Shown here: positions 44,301-56,300 of the stretch, piece by piece | Position numbering within the stretch: position 1 is the stretch's first letter | Layout: the number at the start of each line of letters is the position of its first letter | Assembly (NCBI GenBank): GCA_036245525.1 | Contig: BTPG01000003.1 | Span: forward strand, 211,242,070 to 211,306,069 | DNA: 64,000 nt | DNA from: Semisulcospira habei | Taxonomy: Eukaryota; Mollusca; Gastropoda; Semisulcospiridae | Direction of reading: 5' to 3' | Notes under the pieces: model-generated | What the model was told of the DNA's origin: nothing | Database searches by the model: none | What the model saw: only the letters and a program-made list of their open reading frames with translations | Position numbers and translations under genes: made by a program

Positions 44301-47300
44301 CGAGCGGTGCCTGCCATAGCTGTCTCTTTAATTTGGTCGGAAGCACGCTGGCGTGTAGGAAGGCATTCCGACGTATCAGGTCACAGTTAGTGGCCGCGGC
44401 CATGGCGTTGACGGAGGTGTGGTACGCCGCATGGTTGCCAGAGACTGTCAAGGCGAGGATGTCCCCCAACAGCGGTGTGATCAACGGGTGCCAGGCGTCC
44501 TCGACACGACGAACAATGGCTTGTGTCACCAGGTCCAGGAATCCTGCAGAGGCCAGGGAATTGCGAATGAGGGTCGCTGTCAGTTCAACACTGGGGACGC
44601 GATTACGTGGGCGAGAGGTACCTGCCAAAGAGAGAGCCGGGGAATCCAACTTGGGAAGTGGGCAGGCGAAGGCCTGCAAGTGACCAGCATACCAACGCTG
44701 ACGGAAGGCGATGTCCAAGCCCGCCAGCCACCTGGAGTCGGAGAAGAATTTCGAGTCGCCCAAGGAACCCTGCAGCAGATGAGCGGAGAAGGCGTCGCGC
44801 AGGTCCCGGAATCCAGGAGGCTGGGGAAGAGACTTGAAACGTTTGGCCTGCCACTCCGTGTCTACGAATGCCGACGCTTTCCTCTTGAGTGGGGGGGGGA
44901 GTCCTCCGAGGGGAGACACGCGGCGATGAGACGCGCCGCCTAGTCCAGTGACCGGAAAGTCTCCATCCTATGGCCAGGGGAGCCAGCTGCGATCCTATGT
45001 CATCCAGGGAGCGCGAGCATCTGGATGGTGTGGAGCTGTCATCCCTGAGAAGTGCCGACACCGAGTCCTCCGGGGCCAAGCTGAGGGCGTCATCCTCTAA
45101 TCGTGCGGGGAAGCCGCGGGGAACCAATTCTGCTCTACATCGGTGAGTGGAAGTCTCGCTAGTGGTGTCCCATCTAGTGGTCGTCGCGCTAGGAGGTGTC
45201 CTTCTCACCCGTGAGCGGTGTCGCAAGGAGTGAACCGAGGTGGAGTCCCGCAAAATCTTCCACGAAGAGACCATACTGTGATGTGATGAACGGCGGTTAC
45301 GCGGAGAGCGGCTGCGACGGGGTAAACGCGGTAGCCTGGCCACAGGTAAAGCTTCCAAGCTTAGCACAGAGCACACAGTAGATAGCACAGAGATACGTGA
45401 AGTGAGTCCAAATCACATGACAACCGGTCACACCATACACAGCCGAAGAGAGATGCATAGGTACACAACCATCCACAGTCTAGCTAAGAAACAGACTGGC
45501 GGGAATCCGGTGGGCACGTGACCGGAAGGGGATGGAAGGGAGGCTACTCGGGTTACTGGCTAGGTTATAGCGCCCCTTGTTGCCTCCCCTGCCATATAGG
45601 TACACAACAATTTTGGCTGAAATTAGGCTAGCTAAGACACTATTTCTAACAGTAATGTCATCGGTAATGTGTTTTGAGTATACAAAGAGAGAAACTCTCA
45701 CAGACATACCAAATGTTGGTGCGCTAACGCTTCTTCCCAAAGTCTGTTTGGACTGTTCTATCACTTTGCCTGCTTTCATACACACAGCACAACTGCAAAA
45801 GACAACACAAATAAATATGATAAATAAAATAAGATGTGATGAAGCTCTATGCCCACGCATAAAGTTCACATGGGGATTCTGCATTGTGCTGTCTCATCAG
45901 TGGTTTGTCTAGTGATGAGTTCTGTGCGATCGCGAGGTCAATTATCCGCACAGAGTTTTAGTGGCGCAACTCAGCCTAACAGAGCTCAAGAATAGTTAGT
46001 ACGTGCTATTTAGTCAGTAAGGACGGATGTATGTTGAATACACTAGCCATATTCCAAGACTCTGAAACCTAGAATTCAGGTACGTTTTAATATGTATTAT
46101 CGACAGCTAGTGAGTTGTGTAGCGTTGATTTGGTTATGTCGATTTAGAACTTGTTGAGATAACCGAGGATTTTTCTATACAGTTATTTACCGGGATGGAT
46201 AACGAAGGAATGTGATGCCTAGGTTGCTTACGAAGGTAGTATGTGAGTGTGTTAAGTATAATCTTTTCCAATGTACGAACCCATGTATGGCATATGCGTC
46301 ATGTTATAGTCTTTTTCAGAGTAGTGACTGAGTTATTGTGTGTTGCGAATCTAGTCTGTTTTATGAAGCACGAGTGTGTGAATGAACATGAAGATTTATT
46401 TGTATCAGCCAGGTTACGTAATGTACCTCATATCATCCAATATGTGTGCGTTAAGCAAGTGTTATGACATTAGAACTTTATTGTACATAGTTCTTGTGCG
46501 GAGCGAGGGACGTGATGCCGAGACGTCAAAGTCAACAGAGGCTGCTGCTGGGGGAAAGTGTCGTGAGGACATTCACCGCTCGGGAAGCGAGAGACGTGGT
46601 GCCAAGACATCAAAGTCAATAGAGGCTACGCTAGAGGGGTGTGTCGAGAGGACGTCCACAGCTTGGGCAGCGTGGGACAGCTACAGGAACGCGTGACAAA
46701 AGAAACTACATGCCTGGACGTGGAGGAACGTGCAAATGATACAGAGTGATAACACCAGTGGAGCAGGTTGGATAATGACGACAGTTTACCTAACCTGACT
46801 TTTACTATATTGTGTTTGGATGTGAGGGTGATGTGGTAGTGTTGAGAACTGTGTATCATGTGAAGAGTATTTTAGAGTTCACGTTTTGTTAATTAGGATA
46901 ATAAATGGGGCCACAGAAAAAAAGAAATGATGTTTTGCGTTTATACTGCGCGAATGCGTCCGATTGAGAGTTAGCGATGTTGTGTATGTGCCCGCTGCGA
47001 TTGAGTCTGTGCATGTGACCGGTTGAAAGTCTGCGTGCGTTACATGAGATTAAAACAAAAAACAAACAAACCAGAAACAAAAAAACACAATTTAAGACAT
47101 TCAGTTACAGAAGTATCATCATTTGCTGAACCGTACCCGGTGAAGCGTAACTGTGATCTGCTCACTGTACAGTTTTTGCACTTCACAAGAATTAACTCAT
47201 TTAACCGAAGGCAGCATTTCCTAAATTTGGGTTTTGTCACTACACAACTATGTACCAGTTGCAGGAGATGGTTTGACCATGATAATATTCAAGGCTAGTG

Positions 47301-50300
47301 CCAGATTAGCTCGGCGCCTAATGGAGCCAAACTAATCTGGCACTACCCTTGAATTATCATGGTCAAATATATCTACCTGCTGTACTGCGTCAGAGCTGAA
47401 TGGGTTAACATACCGTTCAATGTGAAGACACCACAGCAGGAGATGAATCGGGCGTGACAGTTCATGGGTAATGACTGATTAGGTCTGCACCAAATCTGGG
47501 GTGTGCATGAGTTATGCTGAACCAGAGGTCAGCCATAAATTTCAACACAAAGTACACATACAAGCTCACACTGGTGCCACGCTAATCTTGCACTACCCTT
47601 GAACTCCCATGTTTGATCCACCTCCCACAAGCTGGTCCAGTCTTCACAAACAACCTTCTAGTTTTCAAAGCCATGAGAACCCGTCGTAAACCAACTCTTT
47701 CTAAGAAAAGAACACAAAAAACTCACCCCGAGTAACATCGGACACCATCACGAGGGTTGCCCCAATCCTTTTCTGCTGGCAGAAACGCAACCTCTCCCTC
47801 GTAAGCCTTGTTGGACATGAACTTCTTAAACCCTGGCAAAAACACAATTGATCAAACAATCAACTTCACGGCTGTACAGAAAGGTCAATTTCTCACTCTT
47901 TAGTTTGGCCCGCAGCCTGCTGCTGTGGTGTGCGGAAGCCTCTCCCCGCTGAGAGCAGGATATGTAGGTCACTGTCAGCAAAAATTCCTTCTCTATTCTT
48001 TGTAACGGACTACTCACGAGTGGTGTGTAATGCCTGTATACCACATATGGTAGTGCACCTTCGTATTTGTGTATGTATGTTTACCCTGCCTACTTCCTAA
48101 GTTCCGGAGAAAGACATGGGTTATATAAGAGACCTGATGCATCTTTTTTGAAGATGCAAAGGATCATCTTATTCTATACCTGCGTATTTCTCTGTGGGCT
48201 GGCGATTGGGTGCCTGATAGGCGGGGGCAGGGGATCTAACTGTTTGTCTGTCCGGCGCTGAGTGATTCCTCTTGGTTTGTGTGTAATGCCTGTGTTTAAT
48301 GTTCTCTATCTCCTCTTCAGCAGTTTTCTACATAAAACCGTTTAACACTCTTGTGCACCAATTCCTGCTGCTTCCTGTGTTGGTGGTATTATTCACGGGA
48401 CGTTTTTTTAAAGAGTGCAATCTGAGGATAAAGACAGGTACCGTGTTTGTGTGTGACTGAATAATAAGTTATCTGTGCCTCGCACAGTACTGAGTAGGTC
48501 TCGACATTCATTCTCTATGGAATACTCACAAACCAGACAGGTGAGGCTAACGCTGGCATTCTATGGAATACTGTTGTGTATTGTGTAATCCCAGTGCTTT
48601 ATGATCTGCTTATAGCCTCCAGTATTCTCTGTGATACTGTTTAATAGTATCAGGTACTGTTGTCTGCTCATTCATATTATCCTGGTTCCTTTATTCCAAA
48701 TGGTGGTAAGGGAAAGACAGTACAGTTATGGCAGGAATAAAAAAAATTGTATTCATCCCTGAAAGAGAAATTCTAAAACTGTTAATATTAAGGAACCACC
48801 AGTCTGATATGCTTTGGACCCATTACTTGTGTTCGTGTTCATATTAAGGCCCAGTGTGATGTGCTTCAGAGCTGTTATTTGTGTTAGTGTTAATGTAAAG
48901 GAACCAGTGTGGTGTGCGTTAGACCTGTTACTTGTGTTAGTGTTAATGTAAAGGAACTAGTGTGGTGTGCGTTAGACCTGTTACTTGTGTTAGTGTTAAT
49001 GTAAAGGAACCAGTGTGGTGTGCTTTAGACCTGTTACTTGTGTTAGTGGTTATGATTTATTGTGTAGACCCAAGTGTACGGCATAAACACAGTGCGCAAA
49101 TGCTGGTATCAGCATGTTTGTGTTGATCGTCTTGATGTACTTAACGGATTACCAGCTTACCAGCTTCTCAGCAGTGGTGTGCTTTCTGATGCTAGTTTTG
49201 TTCTAGCAGGAATGGCCCAGGAAATCTAGTAAGTGATAACAGTAGATGCTATAATGCTACGTAGATACATCAACTTTTCATCCCACAGAAAACTGACATG
49301 CACAACAGATTGATCTTCAAAGTTAATGCTTTATTTTGTCAGTGCATGTTTATTGTATTGCAAATATGAAATGTAACTGCTCTTGAAGGTGTGCTGGTAG
49401 TAAGCAGCATGGGCATTATGAAAAGAAAGCAAATTTTATCAGCTACAAATTTGCACTCATGTTATAATGACATTCTTGAGACAAAAACGCATTTTGTGAA
49501 TGTTCAGTTACTAACACTTTTCAGCGTTTCCGCTATAGTGCGCCGGTATGCGGCTGTTGGCACGTAGACATAGTGTAGGGTAATAGAAGAGCTCTCCTTT
49601 CTAGGACCATGAACAGTTCTTTCACTCTGCCTAAAGAGGCGCGTGCTAATAATTAATTGCCCCCGCGCCCGGCCGTGCAACAGATGGCTTATCTTGCACT
49701 CAGTGGCCCCCGGTCCTCTCCTAACTAAAAGTGTGGTTCTGCACAGCCGTGACTTGTAAACTAAAGTACGGTAAATCTAAAACCAGCAAATGAAATGGAA
49801 CAATGAAAGAATATTTTCACATCAATCCATCCAAGGACCATACACTGCTTACGTGCTGCTGAGAAAAGGTGATCACGGTCCAACTGCAAGAGACATAGAT
49901 CCTCATGAGTCCCTACAGTTGCTCTGCTGGGGCTCATGAGGCCCTATGCCACTTGACACGTTCCTTGGGGCTCAGCAGAATAGAATCAATAAAGATTTTA
50001 GAGGCACAATCTGTGACCACTGGCGGTGAAGGGGTTAACCTTTTTAGCCCTCAAGCACTACAGCAGGAGATGGATCGACCATGATAATTCAAGGGTAGTG
50101 CCAGATTAATAATAATAATAATAATTACGGTATTTATAATGCGCTTATCTTATAATAATTATAACTCTAAGCGCGCACTCACAACTCGCACACGCATGCG
50201 CACGCTTTAGACAACGACTCACGTACCACAAATAGTGAAAATACAGGACGGGCGCCGGCAGAACCACCAGAGGCAGCGCGCACGAAGAGGAGCAAGTGGC

Positions 50301-53300
50301 CAGCGAACCGGGGAGCCGAAGGCTAAAACGCCAGCAGGCCAGCGGCGAACGCAGGACGCCGAGTCATCCACCGAAGAGGGTCGGGGAGACGCTGGAGGCG
50401 AACGGTGCAGAGAGAGGGGAAGAGGGTGTCCCGCGGAGAATGACAGGGCCGAGCAGAAGGCGAAGGTCGGCAGGGACACAGGAGGGCGTCAAGCGGGCGG
50501 GCGACGAACGTCGGGCGCCGCAACTATCCAGGTGACGAGGGCGAAGACGTCGATCCCCACTTGCACTGGGTGTACCCAAGGGGCACCCATCCACGCGAAC
50601 CGAGCGCGAAGTAGCTTCACTTCGGTGAACAGACGAGAATCGGTGAACACGTGGAAAGGCCGTAGGCGCCAGGGGAAAACGGCCCGAAGTCCCGAGGTAT
50701 ATGAAAGACGATCCAGACGCAGTGCCCGAAGCTCAAGGAGGGGGCACCGTAGCTGGCTGGGAGACTCGACGAAGGAGTCAGAGGGTAGGAAGGAAGGCCA
50801 TAGGGCCGACTAGGGCACCAACCGGCGATAAGGGTCGCGGTGCCCGGGGCTCAAGGAGGGGGCACAAGCAGATAGGCGACTCGCCAAAGGAGTCAGCGGG
50901 CCCAGGACCGAGGCCGAAGTAAGAACAAGGCGACAAGGTCGCGGTGCCCGGCTCAAGGAGGGGGGCACATAGTCGGGTAAACGACTCGCCGTAGGAGTCA
51001 GCGGACTTAAGCTGGGGCCGAAGGCCAAGCGTGAACTAATTGGCGACAAGGCCGCGGTGCCCAGGGTTCAAGGCGGGGGCACAGCGGCTCGCCGGAGGAG
51101 TCCGCAGGCGTAGGAGGCCAACGCGTCCACAATAGGCGACAAGGTTGCAGTGCCCGGGGCTCAAGGAGGGGGGCATGTAGCCGGCTTGGCGACTCGCCGG
51201 AGGAGTCAGCGGGCTGAGCAGGACCGAAGGCCGACGCGTAGACTAGTTAGCGACAAGGTCGCGGTGCCCGGGGCTCAAGGAGGGGGGCACGGAGCCGGCT
51301 AGGCGACTCGCCGGAGGAGTCAGCGGGCTTAGGAGGGCCGAAGGCCGGTGCTTAACTAATTAGCGACAAGGTCGCGGTGCCCGGGGCTCAAGGAGGGGGG
51401 CACGTAGCCGGCTTGGCGACTCGCCGGAGGAGTCAGCGGGCTTAGGCCGAGGCCGAGCGTCAACTTCTTCTTTTTTTTTTTTTCTTTTTTTTTTTTGCAT
51501 GTAACAGGCGACAAGGTCGCCGTGCCCGGGGCTCAAGGAGGGGGGCACATAGCCGGCTGGGCGACTCGCCGGAGGAGTCAGCGGGCTTAGAAGAAGGGCC
51601 GAAGGCCGACGCTTAATTAGCGACCAAGGTCGCGGTGCCCGGGGCTCAAGGAGGGGGGCACGTAGCCGGCTTGGCGACTCGCCGGAGGAGTCAGCGGGCT
51701 TGAGGTTTGGCCGAGGGCCGACGCATGAACTAAGGCGACGTGGTCGCGGTGCCCGGGGCTCCTTTTTACGGGAGGGGGGCACGTAGCCAGCTTGGCGACT
51801 CGCCGGAGGAGTCAGCGGGCTTAACGCGTCTACGAAAGAGCTACAAACTTACCAGGGACGATAGGAGTGGCTATCCCATGTCGGAGGGCCGCTTGAACAA
51901 TCCCACCGTGCCGCGGAAGGTCCCAAGGAAGGCGGAAGTCGCGGGTCGCTCGGCGGTGGAACACCGGAGTAGAGACCAAGAACCTCCAGTCAAGCAGGGC
52001 AGCCAGCGCAGCCGATGACAGAGGAGCAGGTGGCACTCAGTCTACAGTGTGGCGGACACCAGGCCACTGGAAGCCGCCGTCCTGGGCAGAAACGCACTTG
52101 GTACTGCAACACATACCCATACATGAAAGGTGATGGGCGGCGGGCAACTAAGGCCGCCAGGTAAAGCTCCGAAGTAAGTAATGAGCGAAACTCACCGTGA
52201 AATGCGGAGAGAAAACAAACAGAAGTCCGAGCCAAGCACGACGTCCGGCCCCGCCGGGGGAGACGTAGGCAGTGGCCAAGACTTTACCTTTTCATGGCGG
52301 AATTGCAGCGTGACGCAGCACAAAGCACCGGACACTAGGTCACTGGAAGTCGCCGAACTGGGGAGAGGCGCACTTGGTAACTGCAACCCAAACCCAAACA
52401 TGAAAGGCGACCGGCGGCGGGTAACAAACCCCGCCATTTAAAGCTTCGAAAATTAAGAGACACGCGAAACTGACAGTAAATGCAAAGACAAACAACAGTA
52501 GCTCGAGCGAAGCCCGACGTCCGGCCCAGCCAGGCGAGACGTAGGAAGCGGCCGAGACTCCACCTTTCCATGGCGGAACGGCAGAGTGACGAAGCACAAA
52601 GTACCGGACAATAGGTCACGGGAGGTCGGCGTACTGGGGAGAGGCGCACTAGGTAACTGCAGCCCATACCCAAACATGAAGGCGACCGGGGGCGCCATTT
52701 AAAGCTTCGAAAGCAAGAAACACTCGAAACTCACCGTGAAATGCGGAGAGAAAACAACAGTAGCTCGAGCGAAGCCCGACGTCCGACCCAGCCAGGCGAG
52801 ACGTCGGAAACGGCCGAGACTTTACCTGTCCATGGCGGAACGGCAGGAAGACGAAGCACAACCACCGCGCGACGGGAGCCTAGAAGGTTCCAGGGCCAGC
52901 CAAGAGCACGAGGCCCAGACGAGGGCTAGCAGAGAAGACGGAGGCCACGCCAGAAGCAGAAGCCGAGAGGCTAGGCGAAGGCAGGCCGGTAAGGGACGGT
53001 CGAACCGTACACAGTCTTTCCAAGGGTCAGAGGCTCAGGTAAAAGCGTCCGAACGCTAGCAGCGAAGTAGACAACTGGCTAAAGGAGACACCACCTGGCG
53101 CCTGACCGGATGGGCAGGGGAGGCTACTCTCGTCCCTGTTAGGGATCCCCGAAAGCTCTCTCGTCCCTGTCAGGGATCCCCGAGAGCCTCCTGGGGGGGA
53201 CCCTTTGGGTCTTAGGCTAAAATTGGTAAGCAAGTAGACTATTTCCAGTTAGTCATGTCATCGGTAATGTGTTTTGAGGAAACAAATACATTACGACGGT

Positions 53301-56300
53301 CAGCTTGGGGTGGAGAGTGTGGTGATATAGTGCTAGAACTGTTGAAAGAGGTGAGTTTTGAGGGCGGACTGGAAGGAGGAGAGAGAGTGTTTTTGACGGA
53401 GAGAGAGTGGGAGAGTGTTCCAGGTGGATGGACCGTATACTGAGAAGGAGCGGGGGCCGAAAGTGCTGAGTTTGGTGCGGGCGATGAGGAGGCGGAGAGG
53501 GTCGGAGGCGGAGCTGAGGGAGCGGGAAGGAGTGTAGGGGTGAAGTAAGTTGGAGAGATAGGTAGGAGCGTAGTTGTTCAGGGATTTGTAGCAGAGACAG
53601 AATCTTGTATTGGATGCGTTGGGGGATGGGGAGCCAGTGAAAGAGCTTGAGCAGGGGAGTGATGTGGCCCGATGGCGCCAAGCTAATCTGGCACTACCCT
53701 TGAATTATCATGGTGGATCCGTATCCTGGAACTGGTGTGTAGTCGTTAGGTGACACCACCAAATTTGAAAATGCAGCTGTGGGTTTAAATGGGTTGCCTG
53801 ATCAGTGCAAGTTGTATCAGTGCAATAGTCAATCCACAAATTGAAGAAATTTATCAACCAGCAACAACAGAAACCAGCTAGCAACTCATCATTCACTGAA
53901 TACATCAGCATACTAAGCTGACATCCTTAGCCAGGTTTATCAATCTACAAGAGGTATAGATTCTCATGAGCTCTTGCAACTACAGGGACTCATGAGAATG
54001 CATGCCTTCTGCTCGAAGGACTCTGCCCCATTTACACAGCAAACTTATCAGATCAATTGAGTCTATTAGACTCGTGCATGTCTGTATGTGTGTACATGTA
54101 TGTTTGAGAGACTGCAAACTCACCGCTCCAGTTGTATCTCTTCGGTCCCATCCACCTCAAACTTTCACTGTCAGCCAGGAGGTCGCCGTAGTAACCGTAG
54201 CTCGTCATGGTGACGGAGTATTTCACGAACGTGTCTTTCTTGTACAAAGCATTCACATCTACACCAACACTATCACCTGCCAAGAAAGTAGGATTGCATC
54301 ACAGTTAAACCTATGCTCAACAGTCATATTTATTTTTGTCAAAAAAGGGCAATTTGTTTTCTTATTTATTGACCCTCTGTGACCATGACCTTTGAGTGAG
54401 CTCAAATTAGTGTGTTTAGAAAGGTCTTGGTGGGCTTCAAGTTGATGGAAAGAAAACAAGTTTTTAAATCTATTTTTGTACAACTTTATTATCCTTCAGG
54501 AGGCACTTTGGACTGCCTTCCAAGAGCATATTGCCACTGGAGCAGCTGAACGAGCTTAACCCATTACATCCTGAGGCTGATTTTTTTGTCAGATTAGTGA
54601 GCTGTCCTATGAAGGCTACAATACAGTTCAGGACAAAGCCGGTAAGTGCTTACCCAAAATGATTTGCAACACAGAAGTCACAGGGTCGATTGCACCGACT
54701 GTGGAATAAACTATAGCATCCGTAGAACCTGCAAAATGAAGTGAACATATCAAAATTGCCGATGGTGTGCTGAAGAGGTCGCCAAGACCGAAACAGCTGT
54801 CCACACCGGCTAATATCTGGACCCCCCTTGGGGGGACCTAGATTTAAATTTCCATGCACTGAGTGGCTGGAACAGTGGATATGTGATACGCCCCCCTTCG
54901 GGGGGGCTTCCATATGCATTGCTTTCAGTCACTTTCTTAGCGCCCCCTCTTTCCTATCTCTTTTTTTTTGTGTGCTTTGGCCACAGTGGATCTATGATCA
55001 CTGGTCGATCATGCACATTTCTCTCCCCTGACAGTGCTATAACCTACTTTACTTTGTAACCTTCCAAGTGAACATATCGTTATGAAACAGTAAAACGAGA
55101 GAGAATCACTATTATCGGAACAAAGTATTGAAACACCTGCCAGTTTTCTGTGGATAGAAACAATTAGAGGAAAAGAAGGTTTTCAGCCACACTTGTCAAC
55201 AAGTGTGCTGATTTATGATTCTGGACCTAAACAGTCTTGAGCTGTCACAGACCAGCACCTATTTACCGTACTGCTGCTTCAAGGTATACCTACTCTGGAC
55301 AATTTATCACAATATTTAACCCCACAGTTGCATTTCCCAAATTTTGTAAGTGTCACTTAATGACTATGTACCAGTTGCAGGAGATGGATTGACCATGATA
55401 ATTCAAGGATAGTGCCAGATTAGCTTGGCGCCTTCAGGCGCCAATCTAATCTGGCACTACCCTTGAATTACCATGGTCAAGCCATCTCCTGCTGTAGTGC
55501 ATCAGGGCTAAATGGGTTAAACCATCCTTTGAGAGGTCATTACAAAGTCCTGCTAACAATTTTACAGTTTAACTGGTTCACTGCTGAGAAAACTATACAC
55601 CACCGAACTGTAAGAGGAGAAATTTGCAAACCACCTAACTGTATGAAGTATAATTCCTCATGAGCCCCCGCAATCGTGGGGGCTGATGAGGATCTATGTC
55701 TGTTGCAAGTTCCTTTGACAGCTGTGGATCTTTGACGTCAAACTTACAATAATTTCAAAAACGCAATCTGCGTCCACTGGCAGAACTTAATTTGTTGGTG
55801 AAGCTCAATCCTTGATGAACATTCACACTGTTGGAAAATGACAAGTACACAAACCCGCTGGTATAACACCTATGCGGAGTTGAGGCCGTGCAGGGAAATG
55901 GCGAAATGACTGTGGAACGCCAGCATCAGAGTTGGATCGGTCCAGCAGTCCGTTCAGAACCTCTGAGAACGTACCGTCCCCTCCTACTGCCACCACACTG
56001 GAAAAAGACAAAGTCCAGACACAGGTCACCACAAGTCAGCCTCAGTATATCGCAGGACCCACAAGCCGTAAAGTCAGACCTTGTTGTTAGCCGTCAAGTT
56101 ACTGTAGTGCTGAATTTACAGACTAGTGAAGAAAAAAAACCACTTGGTAAGCTAAGCAAAAAGATTCTCGGGACAATGTAAGTCTTGCCTCAGCGATGTG
56201 GGGGCTAGTTAAGGCTGATGTTGACCCAAGGACATTTTGCAGCCAGGCATCCACTTGGGAGCCAGCGACCTGAATGCATTGTATTACATACCGCAGTAAA

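Larger units (their letters stand above)
40650..45677 (-). mobile_element. DIRS-like tyrosine-recombinase retrotransposon
   Basis: About 5 kb with inverted terminal repeats (left 40690-40862, right 45482-45665, sharing TTTCAGCCAAAATTGTTGTG and CTATAACCTAGCCAGTAACC reverse complemented) and an internal complementary region at 40895-40998 that joins complements of both outer ends. The order on the minus strand, gag-like, RT, RNase H, tyrosine recombinase, is that of DIRS elements. No target duplication seen, as expected for recombinase insertion. In CERK intron 9. Confidence 0.92.
50239..53287 (-). mobile_element. DIRS-related GC-rich insertion
   Basis: About 3.05 kb. The right end GTCATCGGTAATGTGTTTTG AGGAAACAAAT equals the right outer end of the DIRS element, and GACCGGATGGGCAGGGGAGG with CTACTC resembles its right ITR. 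The left end has no matching ITR, so it is truncated or non-autonomous. Interior: about ten 115-bp repeats (50700-51840) and about four 220-240-bp repeats (52040-52880). No coding frame convinces me. Confidence 0.72.
50107..53672 (-). mobile_element. CR1/L2-like LINE fragment, itself interrupted
   Basis: 50107-50238 matches 61637-61765 (ATTACGGTATTTATAATGCG, CTCACAACTCGCACACGCAT, GACTCACGTACCACAAAT) and 53288-53672 matches 61768-62145 (GACGGTCAGCTTGGGGTGGA on). A 5'-truncated copy of about 517 bp split by the GC-rich insertion. Confidence 0.88.
50035..53796. mobile_element. Family B hairpin element split by nested insertions
   Basis: TTAACCTTTTTAGCCCTCAA and left arm to GCCAGATTA (50106); right arm GGCGCCAAGCTAATCTGGCA from 53674 and a flank ending AAATGGGTTG. 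The 3.57 kb between is a LINE fragment that itself holds a DIRS-related insertion. Confidence 0.87.

Noticed and set aside
50235..53059. Arg/Glu-rich frames in the GC-rich insertion
   Set aside because: Open by base composition, repeated with the tandem units, no recognised motif.
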